From NCBI GenBank assembly GCA_964534945.1, contig CAZHSB010000007.1, forward strand, positions 1-43,134: DNA of 43,134 nucleotides. The letters run 5' to 3'. The position numbers and the translations under genes are program-made. Position 1 is the first letter of the stretch. Every line of letters begins with the position of its first letter. This stretch comes from CAZHFA01 sp964534945 (GTDB lineage Bacteria; Bdellovibrionota_C; UBA2361; CAKMMH01). Of the stretch, positions 25,272 through 34,912 are shown piece by piece. The notes below the pieces were generated by a model. It did not search any database and was not told the origin of the DNA. It saw only the letters and a program-made list of their open reading frames with translations.

Positions 25272-26000
25272 ATGCACGACACAGGTTTTAATAAGCAAAA
25301 AGTAAAAAAAATAAAAATCTATTCTCGAACAATGCTTCAAGATGATCAGCTTGTTAATTTATATAATCTTTTTAAGGTTAAATTAAAGGGTGAACGTTCC
25401 GCAGTCTCTCAAGGAAATAGTGTTGTTAGAGGAGATATAGGAAATTTAAAAGTTGTCGTAAAACATTATAAAAGAGGTGGAGCTATTCACTTTTTAAATA
25501 AGCATCATTATGTTTCTTCGTTAACTGCTAGCAGAGCAAAAAAGGAATTTCAATTTTTAGAAATTGTTAGGAAGAAAGGGGTAAATGCTCCTGAACCAAT
25601 AGCTTATGCTATTAAGGGTGGTTTTATATACAGAAATTGGCTTGCCACAAAAGAAATAGAAAACGCAAAAGGGTTAAATTTACTTGGTGATGGTGATGTA
25701 GAGAAAATTGAAAAATATATAAAGGAATTAGCGGGACAATTAAAAATTTTAATTAGAAATAAAATTTTTCATGTAGATTTACATCCAGGAAATGTAATAT
25801 TTGATGATAAAGGCAAAGTATACATATTAGATTTTGATAAAGCACGATTCTTTAAAGGAAGCTTTAATGCTCTTAGGGATAAATATATTTTACGTTGGAG
25901 ACGTGCAGTAATAAAGCATGGGTTATCAGAGCTGTTATCAGAATATTTTTGCGCTAATTTAAGAGATAATTTTAACTTTTTAGAACATGATAATAAATAA
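25272..26000 (+). CDS. LPS core kinase, Kdo kinase/WaaP-type
   Basis: This is a kinase-fold protein of 242 residues for phosphorylating LPS inner-core sugars at the inner membrane. The Lys-containing strand is LKVVVKHYKRGG, the catalytic loop is HVDLHPGNVIFDD and the metal-binding stretch is VYILDFDKARF, the typical pattern of KdkA/WaaP/RfaP enzymes. Which sugar it modifies (Kdo or heptose) cannot be told. It overlaps the next gene, a GT9 transferase, by 14 bases, so the two are translated together and act in the same pathway. Read-through from the tRNA promoter is possible, since no terminator lies between. Confidence 0.85.
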   Translation: MHDTGFNKQKVKKIKIYSRTMLQDDQLVNLYNLFKVKLKGERSAVSQGNSVVRGDIGNLKVVVKHYKRGGAIHFLNKHHYVSSLTASRAKKEFQFLEIVRKKGVNAPEPIAYAIKGGFIYRNWLATKEIENAKGLNLLGDGDVEKIEKYIKELAGQLKILIRNKIFHVDLHPGNVIFDDKGKVYILDFDKARFFKGSFNALRDKYILRWRRAVIKHGLSELLSEYFCANLRDNFNFLEHDNK

Positions 26001-27024
26001 AAAAGAGTTCTCAATACTTATTGTTTTAACGGGATCTTTGGGAGATTTGGCGCGTGGTTTAAGTATCACATATTATATTAAATTATTTTATCCACAATCT
26101 AAAATTACTTGGCTTGTCGAAAATTCTTTAAAATCTTTAGTTGAATTAGACAAAAATATTGATGATATTGTTGTTTTTAATAGAAAAGATAAGCTAAAAG
26201 GCTTTTTCAATACGATAAAAGAATTATCGAAAAGACAGTTCGATATGACATTTGATATGCAACGAATTTTGAAGAGTGGAATTTTTTCTTTTTTTTCAAA
26301 AGCGCCAATAAGGATTGGTTTTAGCAAAAAAGATTCAAAAGAATTTAATTTTATTTTTAATAATCATTATATAGATCATTACTCAAAGAATGTTCCTAAA
26401 ATTAGGCAATATTTGGCATTTTTAAAATTTTTAGATATTAATGTTAACGATGAAAAAGAAGATTTAACGTTTTCATATACGAATAATATAATTTTAAAAG
26501 ATGAATTTAAAAATATTTTGCAAAACAAAAAATGTATTGGTTTAATTTTAGCATCACAATGGAAATCAAAAGATTGGAATATTAAAAATTATATTGAGTT
26601 AATAAATGAATTATTAGAAAAAGATAAAACTTTATGTTTTGTTCTTATTGGTACAAAAGCTCAAAAATTATTATCAGATAAAATAATACAAAATATAAAT
26701 GAAAAAGATAGTATCATTGATTTTTGTGGAAAAACTTCGTTGGAGGATTTACTTGGGATTTTTAAGCAATTAAAATTTGGAATTGGTCCAGACTCTGGTG
26801 CGGGGCACTTGTTTGGGGCTTTGCAAGTACCGTATATAAGCTTATTTGGTCCTACAATCTTTAATAGAGTTGCGCCATATAAAATGGAGCATTTGGTTAT
26901 TCAATTAGGGCTTTCTTGTATTCCTTGTTATAAGAAGAAATGTCCGCTTTCACATAATGATTGTATGAATAAAATTACTGTAAAAATGGTTTTAGATAAA
27001 ATAGAAAGATATAGTTTGCTTTAA
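25987..27024 (+). CDS. Glycosyltransferase family 9 (heptosyltransferase-like)
   Basis: GT9 enzymes add heptose from ADP-heptose to the LPS inner core on the cytoplasmic side of the inner membrane. The 345 residues show the N-terminal GSLGDLARGLS nucleotide-fold start, FDMTFDMQRILKSG, and the C-terminal donor site with GIGPDSGAGHLFGALQVPYISLFGPT. The late CIPCYKKKCPLSHNDC motif, three to four Cys around a conserved GT9 position, is common in this family. The overlap with the upstream kinase supports coupled expression. Whether it is heptosyltransferase I, II or another transferase is open. Confidence 0.88.
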   Translation: MIINKKEFSILIVLTGSLGDLARGLSITYYIKLFYPQSKITWLVENSLKSLVELDKNIDDIVVFNRKDKLKGFFNTIKELSKRQFDMTFDMQRILKSGIFSFFSKAPIRIGFSKKDSKEFNFIFNNHYIDHYSKNVPKIRQYLAFLKFLDINVNDEKEDLTFSYTNNIILKDEFKNILQNKKCIGLILASQWKSKDWNIKNYIELINELLEKDKTLCFVLIGTKAQKLLSDKIIQNINEKDSIIDFCGKTSLEDLLGIFKQLKFGIGPDSGAGHLFGALQVPYISLFGPTIFNRVAPYKMEHLVIQLGLSCIPCYKKKCPLSHNDCMNKITVKMVLDKIERYSLL

Positions 27025-27044
27025 TACAAAACAAAAGGAATGTT

Positions 27045-27944
27045 ATGGAAGATAATATAAGAAGTATGACGGCTTTTTCGAAAGCAGAAATTGAGTCTCA
27101 AGATTTTAGAATAAATGTTGAAGTAAAATCTGTGAATCATAGATTTTTAGATCTTAACTTTAAAATTCCACAAACTTATTGGCAATTAGAAAATAAATTA
27201 CGAAACATCATTAAAGAATATATAACTAGAGGACATTTAGATATTATAATTACTAAAGAAAAGCTTGGAACATCAGAAACGAAATTGGAAATAAATAAAA
27301 GTTTGTTAGAATCTTATTTGTCAATTTATGAAGAGGTTTTTGAAAATTATTTAAGTACTAGTATAACACCTGCAACTATTCAAGAAATCCTAAGTAAAAA
27401 AGATGTTATTTCATCAAAAGATATTGTTATTGATATAAAAGAAGAGGACTTAGTACTTGAAGTAATTACAAATGCGATAACTTGTCTTTTACAAATGAAA
27501 AAGTTTGAAGGAAAGGCTTTAGGGGAGGATTTAAAGGATAGATTTAAAAAGGTAAGAGAATATAAAGATGAAATTAAAAATTATATTAATAATGAAGAGA
27601 TAAGTAAGGCCTATTTAGAGAGATTAAGATCTAGGGTTAAAAAGCTTGTGGAGAATGGTGATATTAGATTAAATGAAGATGCTCTTGTTACAGAAGTTGC
27701 TTTAATGGCGGATAGATTAGATATAACAGAGGAGCTTGTTAGATTGGAAAGTCATTTCAGTCAAGCACAAAGCATTTTAGAAGAATTCCCTATAGGGAGA
27801 AAATTAGAATTTTTATTACAAGAGATTTCAAGAGAGTTTAATACAATTACTTCGAAAATAAATGATGCCAATGTGCAAAAATTTTGTGTAGAATCGAAAG
27901 CAGAGCTTGAAAAAATAAGAGAGCAACTTCAAAATATAGAATAA
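27045..27944 (+). CDS. yicC: YicC family endoribonuclease-like protein
   Basis: The gene encodes 299 residues with the YicC N-terminal domain (SMTAFSKAE, NVEVKSVNHRFLDLNFKIP) and the C-terminal DUF1732 region (NGDIRLNEDALVTEVALMADRLDITEELVRLESH, GRKLEFLLQEISREFNTI). E. coli YicC is described as an endoribonuclease acting on small RNA; the role here is inferred from family. AAAGGAATG precedes the ATG, and gmk follows 14 bases later, which is a widely conserved pair. Confidence 0.95.
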   Translation: MEDNIRSMTAFSKAEIESQDFRINVEVKSVNHRFLDLNFKIPQTYWQLENKLRNIIKEYITRGHLDIIITKEKLGTSETKLEINKSLLESYLSIYEEVFENYLSTSITPATIQEILSKKDVISSKDIVIDIKEEDLVLEVITNAITCLLQMKKFEGKALGEDLKDRFKKVREYKDEIKNYINNEEISKAYLERLRSRVKKLVENGDIRLNEDALVTEVALMADRLDITEELVRLESHFSQAQSILEEFPIGRKLEFLLQEISREFNTITSKINDANVQKFCVESKAELEKIREQLQNIE

Positions 27945-27958
27945 AAAAGGATGATGAT

Positions 27959-28609
27959 ATGGAAATATCTCGAGAAAATATTATCTTTATTTTAATTGGC
28001 CCATCTGGAAGCGGAAAAAGCACGATGATGAAATTATTGAGAAAAGAGTTTTCAGAAGAAACTATGTTCTCGATTTCTGCGACAACACGTTTACCGAGAC
28101 CAAATGAAGAAAATGGAGTTCAATATTATTTTTTATCGGAGGAAGAGTTTCAAGAGAAAATATCAAATGATGAATTTTTAGAATGGAAGCCCGTTCATAC
28201 ATCACATTATGGAACGTTAAAATCAGAATATAATCGTGCAAATGATAATGGTTTAGATTTATTGCTTGATATAGACATAAAGGGTGCTATTGATGTAAAA
28301 GAAAAATTGCCTGAAAAAACAGTTTGTATTTTTTTAGTATCACCATCTTATAAAATAATGGAAGAAAGGATTAGAAAACGTGCAGGGTTTAAGGAGGAAG
28401 ATTTTGAAAATAGGCTAAAAAGCGCCAAAAAAGAATACGAAACTTTTTTGTCTTTACAAAAAGTTGGGGGCAAAGTAGATTATTTTGTTGTAAATGATGA
28501 AATTGAAGATACTTATAATAAAATAAGGGCAATATATTTGTCTGAGTTGTTAAAAGTTAATAGGTTAAATAGAAGGGAGCTTGAAAAATTATGTGTATTA
28601 GAAAATTAA
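27959..28609 (+). CDS. gmk: Guanylate kinase
   Basis: It phosphorylates GMP to GDP with ATP. It is 216 residues with a P-loop (IGPSGSGKS), the GMP-binding part (SATTRLPRPNEENGVQYYFLSEEEF), EWKPVHTSHYGTL, LDIDIKGA, and the lid RIRKRAGFKEED. AAAGGATG lies before the start. The end overlaps the next gene by 19 bases. The rpoZ gene often found after gmk is absent here. Confidence 0.96.
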   Translation: MEISRENIIFILIGPSGSGKSTMMKLLRKEFSEETMFSISATTRLPRPNEENGVQYYFLSEEEFQEKISNDEFLEWKPVHTSHYGTLKSEYNRANDNGLDLLLDIDIKGAIDVKEKLPEKTVCIFLVSPSYKIMEERIRKRAGFKEEDFENRLKSAKKEYETFLSLQKVGGKVDYFVVNDEIEDTYNKIRAIYLSELLKVNRLNRRELEKLCVLEN

Positions 28610-29100
28610 TCAATATCGTTTTTTGTATTGTTTTATTATCACTAGTATCTTGTGCGACAACAAAGAAAGAAGGGGTAGGCGCAATAAAAATAAACGATAT
28701 AAGGGGTAATCAAGATAGTGGAATGGTTACTGTAAAAATGGCGATTGATAGAATGAGGTATAGACAGTCATTAATAAATACAGAGGTAAATTCTGTAAGA
28801 ATTGTAGAAATTTTTCAAAGATTAGCAAAAATTGAATCTAGAAATTATCCAATGTATCGTATTTTTGATGTAAAGCCAGGTGCTACTTATGATTTGTTAG
28901 GATTAAAAAATGGAGATGTGATAGTTGCGGCTTCTGGTTATGTAATTCAAGATTCAAGGCAGTTTAAACATTATGTAAATGTACTAGAAAAAGTCTATGA
29001 TGTATCTTCAAAAGAAAAGCCATGTGTGGAGATCGTAAGAGAGGGAATACCTTATAAATTTATTTATTATTTTAGTCCGAAACCTGAAGAAGAAAAATAA
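28591..29100 (+). CDS. Lipoprotein with PDZ-like domain
   Basis: The N-terminus is a lipoprotein signal with lipobox LVSC (Cys21), so the protein is anchored to a membrane facing the periplasm. The mature 149 residues end in a PDZ-like module: YRIFDVKPGATYDLLGLKNGDVIVAASG, then VEIVREGIPYKFIYYF. This resembles the C-terminal PDZ of type II secretion GspC, but no GspC membrane part is present. It overlaps gmk by 19 bases, with an AAGGGAG ribosome site inside gmk. The partner is unknown. Confidence 0.8.
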   Translation: MCIRKLINIVFCIVLLSLVSCATTKKEGVGAIKINDIRGNQDSGMVTVKMAIDRMRYRQSLINTEVNSVRIVEIFQRLAKIESRNYPMYRIFDVKPGATYDLLGLKNGDVIVAASGYVIQDSRQFKHYVNVLEKVYDVSSKEKPCVEIVREGIPYKFIYYFSPKPEEEK

Positions 29101-29113
29101 AATTTTTTAAGTT

Positions 29114-29488
29114 CTATAATGCTTGGCTTAACAATATTGTCCAAGGAGCTATTGCAAATCCCGTGTAGATTACGATAACACCTTTTAATGCTACAGGAAT
29201 CCATGTTACTTGTTTAGATAGATAAACTAAACCAATTATCACGGAGATAGCAAAAGATTTTGAAGCAATTAGTGCTACTAAAGTTCCACAGTTTTCCATA
29301 ATATGGCGAAGAAGAAGGTTTCCTTCCATTTCTGTTCCGAAAACCTTCATTCCCATATTTGTTAGTATAGCATCAGCAATTTGCAAGGATATCAATATCA
29401 ATCCTAAGATTATCACTTCGCGAGAAGGGGCATTTAAGCCAAATGCTTTTTTGTTTGTGTTTTGTAATGATAAATTTTTATTTTTCAT
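29114..29488 (-). CDS. Small multi-pass membrane protein (DUF5658-like)
   Basis: The 124-residue protein has a charged N-terminus and about three to four hydrophobic helices. The segment LQIADAILTNMG, then EMEGNLLLRHIM, then a Lys/Ser-containing helix resembles the DUF5658 pattern D-x-x-x-T-x-x-G...E-x-N-x-x. The function of that family is unknown. It is convergent with the lipoprotein gene, 13 bases apart, and 105 bases downstream of the sigma-like gene on the same strand. Confidence 0.7.
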   Translation of the reverse strand: MKNKNLSLQNTNKKAFGLNAPSREVIILGLILISLQIADAILTNMGMKVFGTEMEGNLLLRHIMENCGTLVALIASKSFAISVIIGLVYLSKQVTWIPVALKGVIVIYTGFAIAPWTILLSQAL

Positions 29489-29593
29489 TTTTTATCCTTT
29501 GGCTTAAAAGTAAAAATAAGTCATGGTTTAGGCAAGTGATGCTTCAAAGATTTTTATGAATTTTGTAATATTTATCGTAACATATTGATTGTT

Positions 29594-31723
29594 TTATATT
29601 TTTAGGTATTGATTAAGTTTAGAAATTTCCGATGGAAATATTTTGATTAATTTATTCATGATATCTTGAACATTTTCTACAAAGGTAGATTCTTCAAGAT
29701 TTAAAATTTTTATTATTTTTTCATTTGGAAATCTTTGATTGGAAAGCAATTGTAAAAGTATATCAGATTGTAATGAAGGAAACATAAAAAGTAAATTTGT
29801 AATTTGATTTTTTATGCTATCTGATTTATTAAGGTTTTCTAATGAAATTTTTTTAAAATATTTTAGCAATTCTTTTCCTGCATCTGTTTGTTTAAGTTTG
29901 TTTAGGATTGATCGTTCAAGTTTTACAATGGACCTACAGGAGATACCAAAATGTTCAGAACATTGCTTAACGCTTTTAGTTTTATCTAATTCGATATTAA
30001 AGCGAAAATATAAAAAATTACTTTCGATATTATTTAAAGATGGTAAAATAGTATAAAAATTTTTTAGAAGATTTTCTTTTTCCGCTGTCAATGGTTTAGA
30101 TTCATTTATTTTTCTTGATAAATTATAAATATCAAAAATTGAAAACTGCTCTTTAAAAGATTGTAAAAAATTTCTTCTTATAAATAAAAATTCTCGTTCA
30201 AGATTTTCTCTTTCTAACCCAAAAATTTTTCCACATTGCTCTATTGAGTGTGGTTGTGAAGATAATAATCCATAATGAAATATTGCAATTGAGCGTCTAA
30301 GTGGGGGATAACTTTTTAAAATATTTTCTAAGCATTTTTTTATATCAGTAATATTTTCTAGAGTTAATGTGTATTTATCGCATTCCTTTAAAAAATTTAT
30401 ATCTGTTGCATTATTGTCTTGTATTTGTCGCAAATACATTTGTGGTATTTTTTTAAAAAGTTTTGCGCAATCCTTAATTGGTATTTTTTTAGGAAAATTT
30501 GAATGAAATCCGCATGCGGTTAAAAGGATAATGGCATCTCTTTCGCCAATCTTTTCAAAAAGATCTACTATATTAATGTGTTTAATATCAATTGGCATTT
30601 TTATAAAATTTCCATTTGGGTCTGACAAGTCTGAGTTATATTCTAAAAAAAATCTTATTTTTTTTAATCCTTTTTCTTTTAATTGTCTGACATATTCTCT
30701 TGTTATCCCTAAAAATTTTCCACATTCTTTGAGGGTAGAACCATTAGGGAATTGTGGATGAAAACCAAATAGAATTTTAATGACAAGGATATCGTTTCCT
30801 TTAACCATACTAAAAAATTTTTTTAACATTTCTTTTTCTTCAGATTCAATTGCTGCATTAATCGGAGGAATGCTTTTTTCATCCAAAACATTTCCATACT
30901 TGTCAACGTTATCTTTATAACAATACCTTCGTGTGAGCTTTCGTAGCCTTTCATTATATAAGTCTAAATTTTTTTTTATTTCTTCATTTTCTGGAAATTT
31001 TTTAGATTGTTCTTCTAGTAAGTTGATTTTCCTTAAAAATTTTGTAAGTTTTAATGATTCTTTTTCTTCTGAGCTTAAAGCAACTTTGAAGTAATAAGAC
31101 AGAATCGAATAGTTTATCTTATTGCAGGCATATGTTGTAAATGTTCCAAGGGTTGAATTATAGGATTCAACAGCATTTATAAGGCCAATAAATCCAACTG
31201 ATATTAATGGTTTATGATCAGATTGAAATTTTGAAAATTTTTTTACAATATAAAAAACAAGAGGTTTATAGTTTTCAACAATAGAATTCCTAATTTTTAT
31301 ATAACTATTATATTCTTCGTTTAGAAGTTCTAAATTTTTCTTTGCATTTAAGCTCAAATTTTCAGAATTTTCATTTAATGTTTTTAAAAAATTTTGTAAA
31401 GCTTTCATTTTTAGAGGTGATTCACAAATTTTTTTTGCAGTATATTCATCTGGATTTTCTAACATCACAATTATTTGTTGAAGAATTTTACTTGTTTCCT
31501 CTTTTTTTTTATATGTATTTACAGCAAAATCACATTGAGGGGTTAATAAAATTTTAGATAATTTTCTTATAAATAATTCACGAAATTCTTTGCAACTTAT
31601 AATGCTATCCACAAATTCTATTTTTGATTGCATTAACATAGCAAATTCTCTGTCTGCTTTGGGAAGATTGTTATCTAAATGACAATTGTTTAATGATATA
31701 TTATTATAATTTATATTATTCAT
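29594..31723 (-). CDS. Divergent sigma-70-like protein with about five region-4-like repeats
   Basis: The 709-residue protein has a sigma region 2-like block at 145-211 (RNSIVENYKPLVFYIVKKF, then ISVGFIGLINAVESYNS and GTFTTYACNKINYSI), close to the core-binding and -10-reading helices. After a charged linker, at least five copies of a region-4-type helix-turn-helix follow: about 310-358 (LKECGKFLGITREYVRQLKEKGLKKI), 394-443, 475-520 (IEQCGKIFGLERENLEREF), 567-611 (VKQCSEHFGISCRSIVKLERSIL) and 650-697, the last two regions most diverged. Ordinary sigma factors have one. No region 1.1 is seen. It may be an alternative sigma factor or a DNA-binding regulator. The gene is monocistronic and divergent from pgm. 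Confidence 0.75.
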   Translation of the reverse strand: MNNINYNNISLNNCHLDNNLPKADREFAMLMQSKIEFVDSIISCKEFRELFIRKLSKILLTPQCDFAVNTYKKKEETSKILQQIIVMLENPDEYTAKKICESPLKMKALQNFLKTLNENSENLSLNAKKNLELLNEEYNSYIKIRNSIVENYKPLVFYIVKKFSKFQSDHKPLISVGFIGLINAVESYNSTLGTFTTYACNKINYSILSYYFKVALSSEEKESLKLTKFLRKINLLEEQSKKFPENEEIKKNLDLYNERLRKLTRRYCYKDNVDKYGNVLDEKSIPPINAAIESEEKEMLKKFFSMVKGNDILVIKILFGFHPQFPNGSTLKECGKFLGITREYVRQLKEKGLKKIRFFLEYNSDLSDPNGNFIKMPIDIKHINIVDLFEKIGERDAIILLTACGFHSNFPKKIPIKDCAKLFKKIPQMYLRQIQDNNATDINFLKECDKYTLTLENITDIKKCLENILKSYPPLRRSIAIFHYGLLSSQPHSIEQCGKIFGLERENLEREFLFIRRNFLQSFKEQFSIFDIYNLSRKINESKPLTAEKENLLKNFYTILPSLNNIESNFLYFRFNIELDKTKSVKQCSEHFGISCRSIVKLERSILNKLKQTDAGKELLKYFKKISLENLNKSDSIKNQITNLLFMFPSLQSDILLQLLSNQRFPNEKIIKILNLEESTFVENVQDIMNKLIKIFPSEISKLNQYLKI

Positions 31724-31956
31724 AGTGTATTAAAATTTTACGTATTTTAAATTTGTTACTGTCAGAGCATTATCTTATTTAGTTTTGAAAATGATTAATA
31801 TTTCAAACAATATTTAACGAATTTAAAAAATTTATCATAAAAAATTTTTTAGACAAATTTTATATTGCCAAGTTTTTTTTATGATATTAATCTATAATGA
31901 AGAGTTTTTAATATGTGAGCTTATGTGTATAATTGCTTAATTTTATTAGGATTTTT

Positions 31957-33594
31957 ATGAACAAAGAAATAATAACGACACCTTATCAAGATCAAAAAAC
32001 AGGGACGGCAGGACTTAGAAAAAAAACAAAAGTGTATATGAAAGAAAATTATACTGCTAATTTCATTCAATCTATTTTTAATGTAATGAAAAATAGAGGA
32101 ATGGATTTTTCGACGTCAAGTTTCGTAATAGGTGGAGATGGGCGTTATTATTATAAGCAAGCTCTTCAGATTATTGCGAAAATTGCGATAGCAAATGGAG
32201 TAAGAGATGTAGTTATTGCAAAAGATGGTTTTTGTTCAAGTCCTGCGATATCAACAATAATAAGAAAATATAAATTGTCAGGTGGTTTTATTTTAACAGC
32301 CAGCCACAATCCAGGGGGAGAGAACGCAGATTTTGGAATTAAGTTTGAAGTAGAAAATGGGGGAGGTGCTCCATCTGAAATTACAGATGCAATTTATGAA
32401 GACACAAAAACAATTGCTCAATATAAAATATCAGATTGCGTGGATATTGACACTAGTTTTGAGCATGAAGAAAAAATAGATAATACAAATATAAAAATTA
32501 TTGATGGTTTTATTGACCATGCAAAATTGATGGAATCATTATTTGATTTTGATGCAATTAGAAAATATTTTAAAAATGGTTTTACCTTTCGTTTTGATGC
32601 AATGAATGCAGTAACAGGCCCTGAAGCAAAATATATATTTGAAGAAGTTTTAGGTGCGCCAATAGGTACGGTTGTTAGAGCTACTCCGAAAGAAGATTTT
32701 GGTGGGCTTCATCCAGATCCAAATTTAACATACAATTCTGATCTTGTAGATTTTATGTATTCAGAAAAAGCAACAGATCTTGGCGCGGCTTGTGATGGTG
32801 ATGGCGATAGAAATATGATTTTGGGTAAGAAATTTTTTGTTAGCCCAGGAGATAGCTTGGCATTAATTGTTGAGCGTGCGAAAGAATGCATTCCAAGTTT
32901 TTCTAAGGGACTTTCTGGAGTTGCTCGATCGATGCCTACATCAATGGCAGTAGATAAAGTTTCTCATGTTTTAAATATTCCTTGTTATGAAGTTCCAACG
33001 GGGTGGAAATATTTTGCTAATTTAATGGATTCAGATATGTGTTGTATTTGTGGAGAGGAAAGCTTTGGAACAAGTTCTGATCATATACGAGAAAAAGATG
33101 GTCTTTGGGCAATACTTTGTTGGATAAATATAATGGCAAAAACAGGAAAATCTGTTGAAGAGCTTATGATATCTCATTGGAAAAATTTTGGACGTTGCTA
33201 TTATCAAAGACAAGATTTTGAGGGACTTGATAAAGACGCGGCAGAAAAAATGTTTACACAATTAAGAGAAAAAATAAATTCGTTTAAGGGAGAGTTCTTA
33301 GCGGGATTAAAAATTCAAGATGCAGATGATTTTTGTTATAATGATCCTGTAGATAAAAGCGTAACTTCAAAACAAGGAATAAGAATTTATTTAGAGGGCG
33401 AAAGTAGAGTTGTTTTTAGGCTTTCTGGTACAGGCTCTTCTGGAGCAACATTAAGAGTTTATATTGAAAAATATGAAAAAGAAGATGTCTTGGCAGATCC
33501 AAATAAAAAACTGGAATCGCTAGGAAAAGCTGTAGCACAATTCTTAGATTTAAAAGAAAGATTTGGTAAAGAATGTCCTGATGTAACAACATAA
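31957..33594 (+). CDS. pgm: Alpha-D-glucose phosphate-specific phosphoglucomutase (PGM1-type)
   Basis: It interconverts glucose-1-phosphate and glucose-6-phosphate, feeding glycogen and nucleotide-sugar synthesis. The 545 residues align with the long phosphoglucomutase form shared with eukaryotes: YQDQKTGTAGLRKK start, phosphoserine loop TASHNPGG, metal loop DGDGDRN, sugar loop GEESFGTSSDHIREKDG and the C-terminal RLSGTGSSGATLRVYIE. ATG 31957 is preferred over TTG 31933 because ATTAGGA is six bases upstream and the N-terminus then matches the family. Confidence 0.95.
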   Translation: MNKEIITTPYQDQKTGTAGLRKKTKVYMKENYTANFIQSIFNVMKNRGMDFSTSSFVIGGDGRYYYKQALQIIAKIAIANGVRDVVIAKDGFCSSPAISTIIRKYKLSGGFILTASHNPGGENADFGIKFEVENGGGAPSEITDAIYEDTKTIAQYKISDCVDIDTSFEHEEKIDNTNIKIIDGFIDHAKLMESLFDFDAIRKYFKNGFTFRFDAMNAVTGPEAKYIFEEVLGAPIGTVVRATPKEDFGGLHPDPNLTYNSDLVDFMYSEKATDLGAACDGDGDRNMILGKKFFVSPGDSLALIVERAKECIPSFSKGLSGVARSMPTSMAVDKVSHVLNIPCYEVPTGWKYFANLMDSDMCCICGEESFGTSSDHIREKDGLWAILCWINIMAKTGKSVEELMISHWKNFGRCYYQRQDFEGLDKDAAEKMFTQLREKINSFKGEFLAGLKIQDADDFCYNDPVDKSVTSKQGIRIYLEGESRVVFRLSGTGSSGATLRVYIEKYEKEDVLADPNKKLESLGKAVAQFLDLKERFGKECPDVTT

Positions 33595-33657
33595 TTTTAG
33601 GGGCGTTAAAAAAACAAAGCTTAATGTTTTTGCGTGATTCTAAGTGCGATATGGAGA

Positions 33658-34890
33658 TTACTTAATAAAAGAAGATGTCTTGTCGCTAACTAATACATCA
33701 TCTTCTATTCTAATTCCTAAAGGAAGAATGCTTCCATATTTTTGGCTAAAGTAAATGCCAGGTTCCATCGTTATTACCATGTTTTTCTTTAAAAGATCAT
33801 CTCCTTGCAATCTTCCTACGTCGTGAGTGTCGAGTCCTAGTAAATGACCTACTCCATGTGGAAAAAATTCTCGATGTAAATTTTCTTTTAAAATTTTTGC
33901 CTTAGATGTTTTTAAGATTTTTAAGTCAAGCAAAAGAGTTATTATGGCTAAATCAGCAGCTTTTTGAACATCTTTATATTTTGCATTTGTAACGGCGGTT
34001 TTTAAAGCATTTTTCTGTGCAAATAATACGCCGTTTATGAGAGTTTGCTGTAAAGACGTATATTCTCCAGATACAGGAAGCGTTCTACTAATGTCTGCAC
34101 TATACATATTGTGTTCTGCTCCACAATCTATTAAAAGGAGTTCTCCTTTTTGTAATACTTTATTTGTACTTGTATGATGTAAAGTAGAAGCGTTTTTTCC
34201 TCCTGCACAAATGGTATCAAAAGCGATTTCTCCGCCATGTTTTTTGAATTCATTATCAAGAAAATTTTTTGCATCTAACTCAGTGATCCCAGGACGTAAA
34301 AAATTTTTTAATTCTTCAATCGCATTTAAAGTTATTTTTACCGCTGTGGTAATGTTTTCAATTTCATCTTTTTCTTTTATTCGTCTTAGGGGAGCAATTA
34401 AAAAATCTTGATTAATAAATTTATATGGAAGTTTCTGTTTTTCTAAAAATGCAGAATTTTCTTTTAACAAAGTTTTTGCCACACGATTAGAAATTGAAAG
34501 TTCATAGGAATTGTAACAAAGAGTATCAGAGTTTTTAAGATGTGAAATAATATCTGTAATACTTAAAGAGCTTTCTATATATTTTGCGTTTATTTTTTGT
34601 GCTAATTTTTTAGGAGATTCATTTGCGCCTAACCATAAAATATCTTCTTTACTTTGATATGGCGCAAGCAAAACAGGGGATTCATCGTTAGCTTTAATAA
34701 GTAAACAACAATCTTTTATTTGAGAATTTGTAAGATAATAAAAATTTTTATCTTGTTTGTAATCATAAAAAAGATCTCTACTTTTTATGACTTCAGTTCC
34801 CGTGCAAAGCAAAAGAGAAGCATTTTCTGAAAGCTTTTTAAGCTCTTTTTTCATTTTTTGAATTCGATTTAGCAATATATTGTCGTTCAT
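33658..34890 (-). CDS. pepP: Xaa-Pro aminopeptidase (aminopeptidase P family)
   Basis: This metallopeptidase removes an N-terminal residue preceding proline. It is 410 residues: an N-terminal AMP-N-type domain (FYDYKQDKNFYYLTNS) and a C-terminal pita-bread catalytic domain. Metal ligands are visible in order: LLIDCGAEHNMYSADISRT (two Asp), HGVGHLLGLDTHDVG (His), ITMEPGIYF (Glu) and GIRIEDDVLV (Glu). GGAAG lies eight bases before the ATG on the reverse strand. It is convergent with pgm and divergent from the ribosomal cluster. Confidence 0.93.
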   Translation of the reverse strand: MNDNILLNRIQKMKKELKKLSENASLLLCTGTEVIKSRDLFYDYKQDKNFYYLTNSQIKDCCLLIKANDESPVLLAPYQSKEDILWLGANESPKKLAQKINAKYIESSLSITDIISHLKNSDTLCYNSYELSISNRVAKTLLKENSAFLEKQKLPYKFINQDFLIAPLRRIKEKDEIENITTAVKITLNAIEELKNFLRPGITELDAKNFLDNEFKKHGGEIAFDTICAGGKNASTLHHTSTNKVLQKGELLLIDCGAEHNMYSADISRTLPVSGEYTSLQQTLINGVLFAQKNALKTAVTNAKYKDVQKAADLAIITLLLDLKILKTSKAKILKENLHREFFPHGVGHLLGLDTHDVGRLQGDDLLKKNMVITMEPGIYFSQKYGSILPLGIRIEDDVLVSDKTSSFIK

Positions 34891-34912
34891 AAGACTTCCA
34901 TTAAAATTTTTG

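Noticed and set aside
31865..31898. Promoter TTGCCA ... TATAAT upstream of pgm
   Set aside because: The spacing is 22 bases, outside the usual 16-18, so it was not listed as a promoter.
33595..33657. Bidirectional terminator between pgm and pepP
   Set aside because: Only a weak AAAAAC/GTTTTT pairing is present, with poorly paired flanks, so the evidence is too thin.
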